A DNA stretch of 64,000 nucleotides from Stichopus chloronotus (Eukaryota; Echinodermata; Holothuroidea; Aspidochirotida; Stichopodidae). Where the stretch lies: positions 11,447,404 to 11,511,403 of the forward strand of contig CM037842.1 in the NCBI GenBank assembly GCA_021234535.1, written 5' to 3'. Position 1 is the first letter of the stretch, and each line of letters starts with the position of its first letter. The position numbers and the translations under genes are program-made. The notes under the pieces are model-generated. The model did no database searches. It was not told where the DNA came from and was given only the letters and a program-made list of their open reading frames with translations. Below are positions 39,193 to 50,391 of this stretch, one piece after another.

Positions 39193-39677
39193 GTTGCCTG
39201 GTAGTGTGAAGTGCCACCAGATCAGCTACTTTCGTGCTTTTCGTGCCACCTGCAAGGATAACGATACCATATAGTACAGCTGGATAGTTTTTCTGTTCAA
39301 GATTGGTTTGCGTTTTGGATTTTTGCACTCTTCTGTATGCTTTACAAAGCCATATCTGAGACTGGCTGTCAACTAATTTAGCAAACCTTCTTTGATTGTA
39401 TTGTTTATGCCATAAGTTCTTCTTTTCATTTCCCTGTATTACTGAGTTGTACCGTGTTTCTTAATGACATGTTTTTGCATCTACAAGAAGAAACCTTGTT
39501 CTCAGACTGTTTCCATATATTTTTCATCCGTCCTTTGATCACTTGGAAATTCTCCACATTTTCCTTCAACGATTTATCATCCTTTTATTTATTGTTGCTC
39601 GTTCATTGATCACATGTTGCTTATCCTGTAATACTTGAAAATGAAACTAATAATGATAATACATTATATATATTCTA

Positions 39678-42101
39678 GAAGAAAATGCTGAACAAGCCTT
39701 CAATATATTTATGTCAAAATTTAATTATTATTTGAACAAAAACATTCCTAAGGCTAATCGAAAGTTAAAGCAAAATTGCTCCATCAAACCCTGGATTACT
39801 AAAGGAATACTGAAATCTATAAAAACAAGGAACAAATATTATAAGAGCAGCCTCAAAGACCCCACCACAAATAATATTAACAGATACAAGACGTATCGTA
39901 ATAAGTTAACATCTATTATACGCTTATCAAAGAAAAAACACTATGGCACAAAAATAGAGAACTCAGATGGTGATGTCACTACCACCTGGAAAATTATCAA
40001 TGATATCCTTGGTCGATCAAAAAATTCTACTCCTATACATAGGCTTACTCATAATAATTGTATTTATGACCAACCACATGACATCGTCAATGCTTTCAAC
40101 ACGTACTTTGTTAATATAGGACCTGAGCAAGTCTCATCGGTACAGGCTACTAATGTAAATTTTAAACATTTTCTCAAAACACCATGTGTGTCTTCCTTAT
40201 ATTTTACTCCATCTACACCATTTGAAATAATTCAGGTAGTAAACTCACTTAAATCTAGTGACTCAACCAGTCATGATGAAATCAGCAATAATCTTTTGAA
40301 GAAAATAATTGCGTTCATCGTCTCCCCTATTACACACATCATCAACTTGTCACTAAGTACTGGTACTTTCCCTACTAAAATGAAACTCGCCAAAGTGATA
40401 CCCATTTATAAAAAGGACGATGCCTCTCTGATAAGCAATTATCGTCCCATATCTATCCTCTCTAGCTTCTCCAAAATCCTCGAAAGAGTTGTATATAATA
40501 GACTGTATTCTTTCTTTATGAAAAACAACTTACTCTTTCCATGTCAATATGGCTTTCAAAAACACAAATCTACAGATATTGCTCTTATTGAGCTTTGTGA
40601 TAAGATTTCAATTTCATTATCCAAAAAAGAACATGTACTTGGCGTTTTTATGGATCTTAGCAAAGCTTTCGATACTCTTGACCATCATATTTTACTAAAC
40701 AAATTAAACTTTTATGGTATTAGAGGAATTCCTCTCGTATGGTTTGAAAACTACCTTTCCGACAGAAAACAGTACACTACTTATAATAATGTAAACTCTG
40801 ATATTTCATTGATCAGATGTGGTGTCCCCCAAGGTTCTATCCTTGGACCCTTGTTATTTCTCATATATATTAATGATATTTGTAACTCATCTTCATTACT
40901 TCATTTCATCTTATATCCTGACGATACGAATGTATTTTTATCTCACCATAATTTTGAGCATCTTATTGAAACTATGAATACGGAGCTACCCAAGGTCTCC
41001 ACATGGTTCAGAAGTAACAGGTTATCATTAAATGTAAATAAAACGAACTTTATGCTCTTCAAGAATCAAAGGTCAATTAACACTTACCCTTCCTTTAATA
41101 TTTTTATTGACAATATGAAAATTGATCAAAAAGTAGGTACTAAATTCCTAGGTATTACTGTCGATGAGGAATTGAACTGGAATTCTCATATAGCTAACGT
41201 TATTACGTCTGTATCACGTGGAGTTGGTGCATTGTGTAAAGTAAGTTCTTATATTCCTCGACGAACTTTGATTACTGTTTATAATTCGATTATACTACCC
41301 TTCATTTCATACTGTAATATTGTTTGGGCTTGTCAAAAATCTAAAATTAACTCCTTGCTTCTTCTCCAGAAAAAAGCTGTCCGGATTTGTACGAACTCAG
41401 ATTATCGGGCACATTCGAATCCATTATTTTATGAGCTACGCACACTTACTATACATGATATTCATTACCTCCAAATTGCTCTTTTTATGTACAGATTCCA
41501 TACTCAAGAACTGCCCGCCAACCTGTTACACATGTTTCGCATCAACTCTGCTATCCACAATTATCCAACCCGAATTTCTTTAAATGTTCATCTAGAAAAC
41601 CCCAAAACAGCTCTCGCCCATCGATCTATTAGACACACTGGCCCCGACCTTTGGAATTCTTTACCTATGGATATTCGAATGTGCCCTACAAAAAATAGCT
41701 TTAAGAGACAAATTAAGAGTCTTATCTTGGATAAATATACTATGCAATACTGATTTATTACAAGTGATGTAGAAAACCTTCTTCATCCCTTTCCCTTTGT
41801 TTTTCCTACATCCACCCACCTCCCTCCTCCCCACCTTTTTTTTTTCTTCCTACTCCTAAGGTTCTTTTCTTATTCTTATTTCATTTCCAATTTTTGTTGT
41901 AAATAACTATTGTATAGTTTTGTTGTTCTTAAGTCACCTGATCTTCATTCCCAATTAGTATAACTTTGTTTATTTTCTGTTGGACGTCACCTCAAGCTCT
42001 CTCAGAGCTTATGACGTCCCTTTCATGTATGTGTATATAGTATATAGTGTATCCTGTGCGAACATCACTTTACATGTAATGACATGTAATGACATGTAAT
42101 A
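39678..42101 (+). mobile_element. L2/CR1-like non-LTR retrotransposon nested in the transposon
   Basis: 5'-truncated: coding similarity begins abruptly at about 39678. The tail is three ACATGTAATG decamers (42072-42101) rather than poly(A), as is common in the CR1/L2 group. Left flank GATAATACATTATA and right flank GATTATACATTTA resemble a diverged target duplication. It inserted after the SAM gene stop, so it postdates the host element. Confidence 0.8.
39711..41753 (+). CDS. Reverse transcriptase part of an L2/CR1-like ORF2, open for 680 codons
   Basis: The frame is already open before this ATG, so the ATG is internal to a truncated ORF2. Motifs in order: PWITKGILKSIKTRNKYY linker, KLAKVIPIYKKDD, NYRPISILSSFSKILE, VFMDLSKAFDTLDHHILLNK with the first catalytic Asp, GVPQGSILGPLLFLIYINDI, and YPDDTNVF with the paired catalytic Asp. 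The C-terminal region has RTLTIHDIHYLQIALFMYRF. There is no stop or frameshift over 2 kb, so it is young. The usual YADD or FADD box reads YPDD, which may impair activity. The endonuclease is missing, so the copy is not autonomous. Confidence 0.85.
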   Translation: MSKFNYYLNKNIPKANRKLKQNCSIKPWITKGILKSIKTRNKYYKSSLKDPTTNNINRYKTYRNKLTSIIRLSKKKHYGTKIENSDGDVTTTWKIINDILGRSKNSTPIHRLTHNNCIYDQPHDIVNAFNTYFVNIGPEQVSSVQATNVNFKHFLKTPCVSSLYFTPSTPFEIIQVVNSLKSSDSTSHDEISNNLLKKIIAFIVSPITHIINLSLSTGTFPTKMKLAKVIPIYKKDDASLISNYRPISILSSFSKILERVVYNRLYSFFMKNNLLFPCQYGFQKHKSTDIALIELCDKISISLSKKEHVLGVFMDLSKAFDTLDHHILLNKLNFYGIRGIPLVWFENYLSDRKQYTTYNNVNSDISLIRCGVPQGSILGPLLFLIYINDICNSSSLLHFILYPDDTNVFLSHHNFEHLIETMNTELPKVSTWFRSNRLSLNVNKTNFMLFKNQRSINTYPSFNIFIDNMKIDQKVGTKFLGITVDEELNWNSHIANVITSVSRGVGALCKVSSYIPRRTLITVYNSIILPFISYCNIVWACQKSKINSLLLLQKKAVRICTNSDYRAHSNPLFYELRTLTIHDIHYLQIALFMYRFHTQELPANLLHMFRINSAIHNYPTRISLNVHLENPKTALAHRSIRHTGPDLWNSLPMDIRMCPTKNSFKRQIKSLILDKYTMQY

Positions 42102-43000
42102 TGATTATACATTTAGGAGAAATAGCTGGGTTTTTTGTGAATTTTTTATTTATAGTTTGTTTAGGCAGATAGAAATTATTTCAACGAGGGATCTACTGAT
42201 GAGTCAGTGAAAGTAGACATTAAAACATGATATATCAATTACTTTAACATGGTTGTCCCTGTTTTTAACCATTGAAGGTGCATTTAATACTCTTCGTCTA
42301 AAATCTTGAAGAATTTGATCCTTAACTCTAAACAGGAAACATGATAATTAAGTAATTGCATGATTAGCTGCATAACAAGATGAAAGCTAAAAATTATGAA
42401 TGGAAATGACTATATGTTCAGATCCTTACCTAACTAGGAGAAATTGCTGCTTTTTCATTTAATTATTTATTTAGTTATTGTTATTGGGTATTGATTATAC
42501 ATCTTTGGCAGATGTAAATGATTTTCACCCTGGTTGAGGAGGGGTTTCAACCGACTAATGTCTAATCAGTGAACTGGGAAGTCACAAGTAGAACATGAAC
42601 CTGTTCAGTTCAATATGCAAGAAGGTTTAAAAGAACGTCTTAAAGACTGCAGCAAAATGTGAAGTGGTGGGGGGGGGGGGGGGAGTGGGGAGCTGTGCAG
42701 ATATTTACTAAAAGGCACACAGAAGATTTCATTCCTAGTTCAGTGTGTAAGATGTCAGATCAAAACAAGATGGACACAAACTGAAATACATATTGACTGC
42801 AAACTTTTGAAATAAACGTTGAAATTAAACTGATAATCCTGTATTGTGTTTGTTTTATTGGTATTTGCTGTTCCTTTCTGTCTGGCGTATTGTGGTCAGG
42901 TTACATACAAAGTGTAGTAAAAAGGGCATCCAGCTGCTCAATTTTTACCCAATTGTAACGTAAAATTTACTGATATTCCTTGTAAATTATTTTACTAGAC
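42102..43000. other. Non-coding right part of the large transposon
   Basis: No gene seen. A G-run lies at about 42668-42683. This DNA would be the 3' part of the element after the SAM gene stop. Confidence 0.5.
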
Positions 43001-43182
43001 AGATTTATGTAACATTCACTTCCCAAGCTTTACTTAAGTAATTTGCAATTTTTTTTGCAGGTTTGTCAAGTAAAACTTTACCATAACCAGTTTAGTAAAT
43101 TTTACTTAAAAGTTTTAGTGTTCTGATTTTACATGGTAATTAAGTAAAATTTTACTTAACCTGGGTAAATTTTTTCTGAGTG
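43000..43182 (-). repeat. Right terminal region of the large transposon
   Basis: Repeated AAGTAAAA and TTTTACTT motifs precede CTGAGTG at 43176-43182. The block at 43097-43132 is shared with the MITE at 358-393. Confidence 0.72.
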
Positions 43183-43184
43183 TA

Positions 43185-44127
43185 AAATCATCGGAAAAGA
43201 AGCCAACTGTTGGGTCAGAGTTCATTTCTTGGTACGAGGAAGAATTTGGGAGAAAAAAATCAGTGAGGTGAGTAAGACACTCCATGTTCGCGAAACTACT
43301 ATAGGGCGTTCGTGTAATATGTTAAGGGCGTGGCAACACCAAAGGCTGATTAGCGAAGAACAAAAATTGATATATACCTGTCATTTCTCAACCAATTTCA
43401 CTGTTGGTGGGCTTAAATAAAACGACATTTTATAGGGAAACCACTTTATTAATCATTACTACTGAAGCAATAATTAATTAGCAATTACGATTAATTATTC
43501 TTAATGAGCCCAAATTAGTAAATTTATTTTTTTCTTAAACTCTACACATCAATCTTTTCATTGGTACATAGGATTCTGGCAAAATATTTTGGCAATCTAA
43601 AAATGTACGCTAACAGTGAACTCATTTTTGATCCGTAATAGACCTACACATTACTACTACATTATAGAGGGCGTTGAGGTTTTGTTTCCTTCCTTTCAAG
43701 GATATACAAAGTCTTCCATCGATGAACAAAAATTCACTGTCGAAACTGATAATTTTTTGTTCACAGGCAAATAAGCAAATAATCAGTCATGAAGAATTAA
43801 CAAGATAACAGTTTTACAGAGTTCCTATAATCAGGTATATCGATCTACAGAACAGCTCCAAGTAAACCTTGTGTTCAAACAACTCGTGTGAAATAATGAG
43901 ACTCATAATCTGTTTAGCCATTTCAGTCTTACCGTAATTTACTCAGCTCCTGCGCTTACAATTGTTATACTTTTTTTCTCTGGCGGAAAAAAATCTCTTT
44001 CGTTTCCCTGTAGCCAATGAACACGGCCTGTTCGTCTTTCTTTTTCAGTGCACCAGTTCAAGGATCACATCCTTGTTTTTCCCATTCCGTGACACTAATA
44101 GTTCTTGCGGGTAACTGAAATCTGCAT
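43185..44127. other. Non-coding stretch between the transposon and the Ig gene
   Basis: No coding sequence supported. It may hold the promoter of the Ig gene, but no core element was identified with confidence. Confidence 0.45.
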
Positions 44128-44172
44128 ATGTTACACTCGGTCTATGATCACTCTTGTATTTTCCATCAGAAG

Positions 44173-44269
44173 ATGGATCTTAGACGATGCAAAGGTAACA
44201 ACGGAAAAGAAGGAAGTTTATTTAACTTCCTATATTTGTTCATAATTATGCAGTTTACTTCTCTTAAAG
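44173..44269 (+). CDS. Signal-peptide exon of an Ig-domain gene
   Basis: From ATG 44173, 32 residues with a basic start (MDLRRCKG) are followed by a hydrophobic stretch, LFNFLYLFIIMQFTSL, typical of a secretory signal. It ends in phase 1 at a GTAGGT donor, matching the phase of the next exon. An in-frame ATG at 44128 would add 15 residues; the downstream one places the hydrophobic core at a more usual distance. The product would be secreted or on the cell surface. Confidence 0.55.
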
Positions 44270-44527
44270 GTAGGTCCAAATATTTTGTTTGCCTTTTGTT
44301 CAATAAAATAGATCTAACTATTAGGCAATTTTCAGACGGGCAATCCTGTGACATGAAATTGTCTCTTCTTTTTCTTTTCGTTAGGGCATTTATTTACACG
44401 TCAATATAATACCACATTTAAAGATGTATTCACTGCGTTATGTAATTGATCTAGATTAAATTACATTAAAATGTAACTAACTCTTGATCCGTTATATTCA
44501 CAATTGGAAATTATGGTCTCACTTTAG

Positions 44528-44809
44528 CGATCACATTCACAAACTCAGACAATTGCACGTTGATTGCAAAGTTTCCGGGAGATCAACTAAAACTGGAATG
44601 TGATGTCGGAGAAGCCGAGCTGTCACTTTGGAAATGGGGGCTCGAAGTATTGTATACAGGCACAAGAAAAGTAACTCTTCACAAAAACATCTACCTTGAG
44701 GCAGATGGTTACGCACTGAATCTAAATCCAATCAGTATCGCCAATGGAGGCACTTACACATGCAAAACAACCAACGGAAGAAGAACTCAATATTGTCTTC
44801 AAGTGATTT
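44528..44809 (+). CDS. Immunoglobulin-like domain exon
   Basis: A phase 1-1 exon of 282 bases, the classic form of a shuffled Ig domain, with an ACTTTAG acceptor and a GTAAGT donor. It encodes one Ig-like domain: LKLECDV with the first Cys, LWKWG with the core Trp, and NGGTYTCKT with the second Cys in the Y.C motif. Another Cys pair (DNCTL and QYCLQVIC) may add a disulphide. Together with the upstream signal exon it starts a secreted or membrane receptor-like protein. No later exon could be joined with confidence. Family and ligand are unknown. It is the strongest candidate for an ordinary host gene in the window. Confidence 0.65.
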
Positions 44810-47800
44810 GTAAGTATTTTTTTTTTTTGATTTTCGTTCTTTAGAAACTGTTTAAAGATGAAATACAATTTGCTTGGTGTCTTTCCATCGTAGGTAATGT
44901 AAATACTGACATGGGAGAAATCACAGTATATCATTTTTGCAGTGCATTGATCTTTGTTACACATACAAACGGATTTCTTTATTCATAGTGCACATGAACC
45001 TCAAAGTTACGACTTGCTGACGAGACTTTAAGTCAAGTCTGTGAGAAATTGCATCTTGGTTTAGTAGTACGACAAAAGCGACATGTTGGATTCTATGCTT
45101 GTTGGTATGCATTTTGCTAAAAATAGCTATTCCAAGCATTTTGATTTAGATCGAAGGTGTTAATATCTCAAACTACTTTGGAGACTGTTTAAATAGAATA
45201 TACTACATTTTTTTTGGGGGGGGGGGGCAAGGCATGACGTAGACTTGCAGTAGGATAGGGTAACATTCAAAAACATAAATTATGGTATACACTTTTTTTT
45301 GTACATGGTTTCCTTTTAGTAAGATGGAACGCTTGCCACAGTGTTACCAGTCACACTAACTTTCTTTAGTTTCTTTATATGCATGCGCTGATTACCAGTT
45401 CAGTCTCTCAGAGACGTAAACCAATGATCTATGCAGTTACGTTCTTTGACGTTACTAAAGTATCTCTCTTTACTGCTATCATTTCTGAATGAATATATCG
45501 AGGAATATTTATAAAACATTTTACATGTGGTTATAACATATATCTAAAAACGTTTTAGTGGATAAAATTGAGCAGTTACTTGTGAAATGAACTATGTTTC
45601 ACAATCAATGACATGTAACCACTTTTTGTGCTTGAATCTCTCTTTTATTTTTTTTTATTTTTAGAAAACAAATTACCCAATTTCCTTAAGATAAAATCAG
45701 TTGATTGCGTTGGTACAACGTAATCATTCAGAGCGTCCCTTTTAGTCTAACCTCACAATGCCACGCGACAACGAATGTTGGAACAGAAAGTGTTACCAAA
45801 GTCTCATGTCTTAACATTTTTTTTTATTTCATCACCTCAGAATGCACTTCGATTATGGATAAATGCGATCTTATTTTATGACACGACATTTTACTTATTC
45901 GTAAGTATGCAAAACGAGAATGTTACATACAACATCGTGACGAATTCTCAACTGCAGCAAAACAGGTGTTACTTTATGTGACTGTCAGTATAGTACCAGT
46001 AATATTACCCGTTTTTTATTCACCAGATTAGTCATGGTATAGTTAGTACGTCATGACTACTTGAAAGGTACACTGTCAACGGAATATTGAGATAACGACC
46101 GGATTTATAGTCTAACAAAAATGATTATCGGTAGGTGAATAAAACTTCGAGGGATGTAAAAAGTTTGTAAAGAGCAACTGAATAGTCTAGGGGTATGATA
46201 ATATTTTGTGCTTCATTATTTTCAAAAGCAACGTTCGTGACTCAAGAAAACAGCGTACAGCTTAGGTTGCTTTGTTGGCGTGGAAAGCAGTAACGCTAAT
46301 AGAAGTGGTCGACTTCTAATTCGATGGCAGAATTTGGGTGTAGGACTTTGCGTTATACACACATGCACATGAGATTGATATGGGGTCTTAAGAAAAAATA
46401 AAATAACCTTCAAAGAACTGAAATGTATGTGAACGTGTTTAGGCTAGCTCTAGAAGAAACTGATCACTTTAGACTTGTTGGTACCGTTTTGGCTGATGGT
46501 TGGTGGAATATTTTGTACTAAGCCCATCACTAAAGATTTGATGAAATCCTTCGGGCACAGCGCACGGTCTAGTTCTGCATCATATCAGCAGTGGTTTACA
46601 CACAGTTTGATGGGAGGAGCCAGACTGTTAAATTCGTCGACTAACAGGGGAGGAGGGGGGGGGGGGGGTTGACTACCGCAAGTTTTAGAATCCTACAATG
46701 GTTATATGCAAAATGGTGCAATCTAGGACTAGTAGTTCTAGCACAATTTAGTTGTAGCACAACTTAGTATCTAGCACAGTTAATCCAATCATTTTTTAAG
46801 CATGTTGCATGTTAAACTCCGTAAGTAAACAGACTGACAAAGTTGCGATGTTTTTTTTTTTTGTTTTTTTTTTTTGTGGTAAGGATCAGCGTAAAGCACA
46901 GTATTATGGATTTAAAGTAGAAGAGTGGCCAGAATCTAGAGATGAGACACATATCGCCATACGTATATGTTGGGACATTTAAGGTACGTGGCCAAAATTC
47001 AAATCCCGTGAGGTGTTTAGGCAGAGAAAATTCTGCACGCAGAACTATCTAAGCAGAGCGCCACCTTCAGCTGACGTCGAACGTACGAAAAAGATTTGCC
47101 TTTTACAAAACTCATAGATAGGCAGGAAACGGCACTTCAGGTTTGTCTTCTTTAGATGCATGCATCCACCCTTGAAACAGGGATGCCAAGTCAGCTTTCC
47201 AGATTGATGAGAAAAACATCGAGCTACGTGTCTGTCATTCTATCTATGATAAATGGTAATGATTTACATTGTTTTATGTAGACTATTCCCACCTAATGGA
47301 TCGATATTTCTCGTTCAGCAGCATTTGCGTTGACCATTAAAACAATCCTATACTTAACTTGGTGGGAGCAGAAGGCTTCAAGTCACTTGCTTTCACTATG
47401 TAAGCAGAGGGTCACGTCTAATGGCTGTCGCTGAGGGTACAAGGAAATTTGTGGTTAAAAATGTTACCCCCCAGCCTTCCTAGATAGGCCGAGAATCATC
47501 CTCTCCATAGTCTATAAGTAAGCTACTGGAATTGCCAATGTTGGTATTTTCTTGGATGAAACCCCTTCTCCTTTACATAATTTCATCATATACTCGAGGA
47601 AATGTAAAAGATACATAAGTTTAAGGAAACATTTCACTGCAATCATTGGCTCTTGTTTGCTTTTTTTTCTTTCACTAGTAATATCCGGTGAACAAGTTTA
47701 CCACTTTTTTATTCCCCAACTGAATCGTTCACTCAGATTATCCTATTTCTTCCGATTTGTCATTTTCCCCACTAACAGCAGCTATGAGCGGCATTGCACC

Positions 47801-48779
47801 CCGCGGTACCTACCCTTTGGGCACATACTGCATACTAAAGATGAGCAATGGCTTTATTTTTATCTCCCACAAGGGTTGTCTCGTTCACGACAGCGCAATT
47901 ATTTCGTTCTTCAAGTGTCAATTCTTTGTTTTCACAGACAATACCTCGGTAGTTGGTCAGTAGACCAAACATAGACTGGGAATGGGCAGAAACTAAAACA
48001 ACTAAAAAAAAAACATAAAGTATGTAGCGGTCTATAATCGACAGACAGCTATCACTCTGCAATTGCTTTTCTTTATCTTTTCGTATTTCTATGGTTTCAT
48101 TGATAGAGATTGCACTTCATTGCCTGTGTGTGCGTGTGCAACTATATAGGAACACTGGCAGAGAGTTCGAGTCTTGCAGTCTTTTCTCGCTCATGTGGAG
48201 CTCGTAATTGGGGTAGCCGAAAATTCCGATAGCGCAACGAAATGTGTCAGCTGATACTAGGAGCCCACCATTTTGTTGGGCACTCAGGTACTGTATGGGC
48301 TCATTAGCTAAAGGGAGTATCGGTGCCTTCCTTACGGGCAAGTGTTGTCAGTACTGCTTGCGGCATGGAGTATATGTCCTCTGTGTGTAAGCGTGCACCT
48401 TTCAGGGGCTGAGTTGGAACGCCATCCTTTGTTAGGACACCGGACGTGGCTTGTATGAGGGACCAGATGTAAAAATAAAAACTACTTAAGGTGTGGCGGC
48501 TCACAAATCAACCATAAGATGTCACTTTGCAATTCGTTTGGGACAGAGATTTTTATATTACTTTGCGGTCAAAAAATATCCCATACGATGAAAATGTCTC
48601 GTAAGTCAACCTTCAGTCGCTATTCTTGTGGAAAATTAAAGGATGGCGCCGTGAGTCTTGAACAGTTCATTAGAAAAGAGTTGAGGGCACTTGTTTTTTT
48701 CGATATTGTTACCACGTAAAAATTTAAAAAATGATGTTATGATCACATGTCTAATATTAAATTTTGGTTACCGATGCTC
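44810..48779. other. Non-coding or intronic stretch downstream of the Ig exon
   Basis: No further Ig, transmembrane or tail exon was recognised. An acceptor-like tract before 45840 (TTTCATCACCTCAG) opens a short frame with a GTAAGT donor near 45902, but joining it in phase 1 would create a stop at once. An open frame of 140 codons at 47552-47974 has no recognisable domain. C/G-runs lie at about 45215-45230 and 46650-46670. Confidence 0.4.
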
Positions 48780-49161
48780 ACCGTCTTTGAACAGTAGTTT
48801 TTTTTGACAGTTTTCTTGACAGTTGCAAAATTTATCTGTTGGAAAACATCTTCTTAGACACGTTACGTTATGTTTCTTTCTTTTTTCTTTTGAAGTGTCC
48901 TGCCAGTTTGCGATCATGGGAAAGTTTGAGTAACGCTTTTCCCATGACACGAGGCACAATCAATTGATAAGTAAACTTCTCGTCCGACTGGGATTTAAAC
49001 TTCCTGTATAGTACACCGTCTTTCATTTCCAGTTGTTGCCAGTTGTTTCCAGTTGTTCTGGGCTGAATGTTTACGTCTGGTAGCATTGTCATTTCTAGTG
49101 CGTTGATAATACGTTTACTCAGTACATGATTAACGTATACATAGATAGATCTACTCCACAA
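48780..49161 (-). pseudogene. Ty3/gypsy integrase zinc-binding region, fragment
   Basis: On the minus strand the frame reads LEMKDGVLYRKFKS, then LIVPRVMGKALLKLSHDRKLAGH, the region just before and at the HHCC zinc-binding domain of Ty3/gypsy integrases. After a frame change near 48880 it continues with FCNCQENCQKK, which fits the Cys pair of the same domain. The catalytic core is absent. The fragment lies only about 200 bp inside the primer site, so gag, protease and RT have been deleted. Confidence 0.72.
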
Positions 49162-49354
49162 GTGTTAAAGATCTCGAGATGCAGAAGAAAATATTATCCA
49201 ACACTTAGGGTACTCAAAGGATCCTTGTTGACGGGAAGTATGGATATGAGGAATACTTTGAAGTTCACGCGTTTTCTGGGAAGCACGTACAATATCTAGG
49301 CACGTGTGTAAGGGCATGAATGTATTTCTGTATGTAATGCCAACGAATGTCTAT

Positions 49355-49370
49355 CCCACCTCTGACACCA
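49355..49370 (-). promoter_or_regulatory. Primer-binding site, tRNA-Leu type
   Basis: On the minus strand TGGTGTCAGAGGTGGG lies 4 bases after the proposed LTR end. TGGTGTCAGA is complementary to the CCA-bearing 3' end of tRNA-Leu, a primer used by many Ty3/gypsy elements. Confidence 0.7.
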
Positions 49371-49589
49371 ATTTTGTAACGCCACTTCCGACGTGGGTTC
49401 CTATGGGGATAGACCGGGCAAGGGGAGAAATAAGAGGGTGGGTAGGGTGCGCCCAGTAATAACAACAGGAAGCAAAGACGGTAGATACGTTTCCCCTGTA
49501 CTATAATTGGTGTGCTCATTTGCAGTGATTGTAATCAGTTAATGTACAATCAAACTAGAATCAATATGATATAATTAGTTAGCAAATGA

Positions 49590-50215
49590 AACAATATAGT
49601 GCGACGTCCGCGGTAGCAACCCCTCTTGTCCACAAGCGTTGACTTCTGGCTGAGTACCGGTTGTCCAATGTCTGGGACAGCAATCCCCCTCGTCCACAAG
49701 CGCTGCGTCTACGTCTTGTCCTACTGATAGACTGTGCCGCCAACACTAAAGAAATGTGGCCGCTTACGATATACCAACAGCGGCGCAACTGCCCCTATCG
49801 ATGAACCGCACCCGCTCACAGTATACAAACGGCCACCCAACAAACTAATCGAATAAAGTGTGCCCGCTTGTGATAAACAAATGGCCAACAGCAAGCCCTA
49901 TGGATAGAGTGTAGTGGCTTACGATAAACGGCCGGCCGCAAGTCCTATGGATGTACTGTGGTCGCTAACGATAAACAAATGGCCGACTGCAGGTCCTGTG
50001 GATGTACTGTGGTCGCTAACGATAAACAAATGGCCGACCGCAGGTCCTATGGAAAGACTGTGCCCACCAACAGTATACAAACGGCCACCCTGGAAACCAA
50101 TCGAGTAAAGTGTGCCCGCTTACAATAAACAAAGGGCCGACAGCAAGTCCTATGGATAGACTGCGGCCGATAACAATGAACGAATGTCTCACGGCAAATC
50201 CTATTGATTACTTGT
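49590..50215. repeat. About 50-bp tandem repeats inside the LTR
   Basis: The core GATAAACAAATGGCC recurs with drift near 49873, 49923, 49970, 50021, 50128 and further out. The two units starting at 49970 and 50021 are almost identical and 51 bp apart. Each unit continues with GCA.GTCCTATGGAT.GACTGTGG. Confidence 0.85.
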
Positions 50216-50382
50216 AGCCGATGGTTCCCCACGAATCCAGTCGAAAGACGGAAACCAGAAAACTGTCTGCGCTAACGTTGAACCAGCAGTTCCAGTAGTT
50301 CTCTTCTGACTTCACGGTCCGGGTCTATCGTACGACTCTGGCTCTAACTCTGTCTGACTGCCCGTTCATGAGCGCGCTCAGG

Positions 50383-50391
50383 CCTTTTATA
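50383..50391 (-). promoter_or_regulatory. TATA box of the gypsy LTR
   Basis: On the minus strand TATAAAAGG is followed about 25-30 bases later by a CAGTCAGA initiator-like sequence. This supports a U3/R boundary near 50355-50365. Confidence 0.5.

Larger units (their letters stand above)
26416..43184 (+). mobile_element. Candidate 16.8-kb DNA transposon carrying a SAM-domain gene and a transposase-like gene
   Basis: The left end reads TA-CACTCAGAAAA (26416-26428) and the right end is its inverse, TTTTCTGAGTG-TA (43172-43184). Both ends carry dense GTAAA/TTTAC motifs for 100-200 bp, like the subterminal repeats of CACTA-type elements. Bases 43097-43132 match the MITE at 192-410, which has the same terminal heptamer and TA flanks. 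Between the ends lie the SAMD3-like gene (26768-39192), the transposase-like gene in its second intron (28986-31402) and a nested retrotransposon (39678-42101). The orientation is that of the genes. TA may be the target duplication or part of the terminus. The boundaries are seen directly; the single-transposon reading is inference. Confidence 0.7.

Noticed and set aside
45840..45902. A third exon of the Ig gene
   Set aside because: The acceptor and donor look good, but joining in the required phase 1 gives an immediate stop; other phases would break the Ig exon pattern.
46475..46672. Short frame ending in a glycine run
   Set aside because: The glycines come from a G-homopolymer and there is no supporting context.
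47552..47974. 140-codon open frame
   Set aside because: No domain, no signal and an unremarkable composition; a second frame overlaps it over much of its length.
49355..49370. A tRNA-Leu gene
   Set aside because: Only the 16-nt complement of the tRNA 3' end is present, beside an LTR end; it is a primer site, not a tRNA gene.
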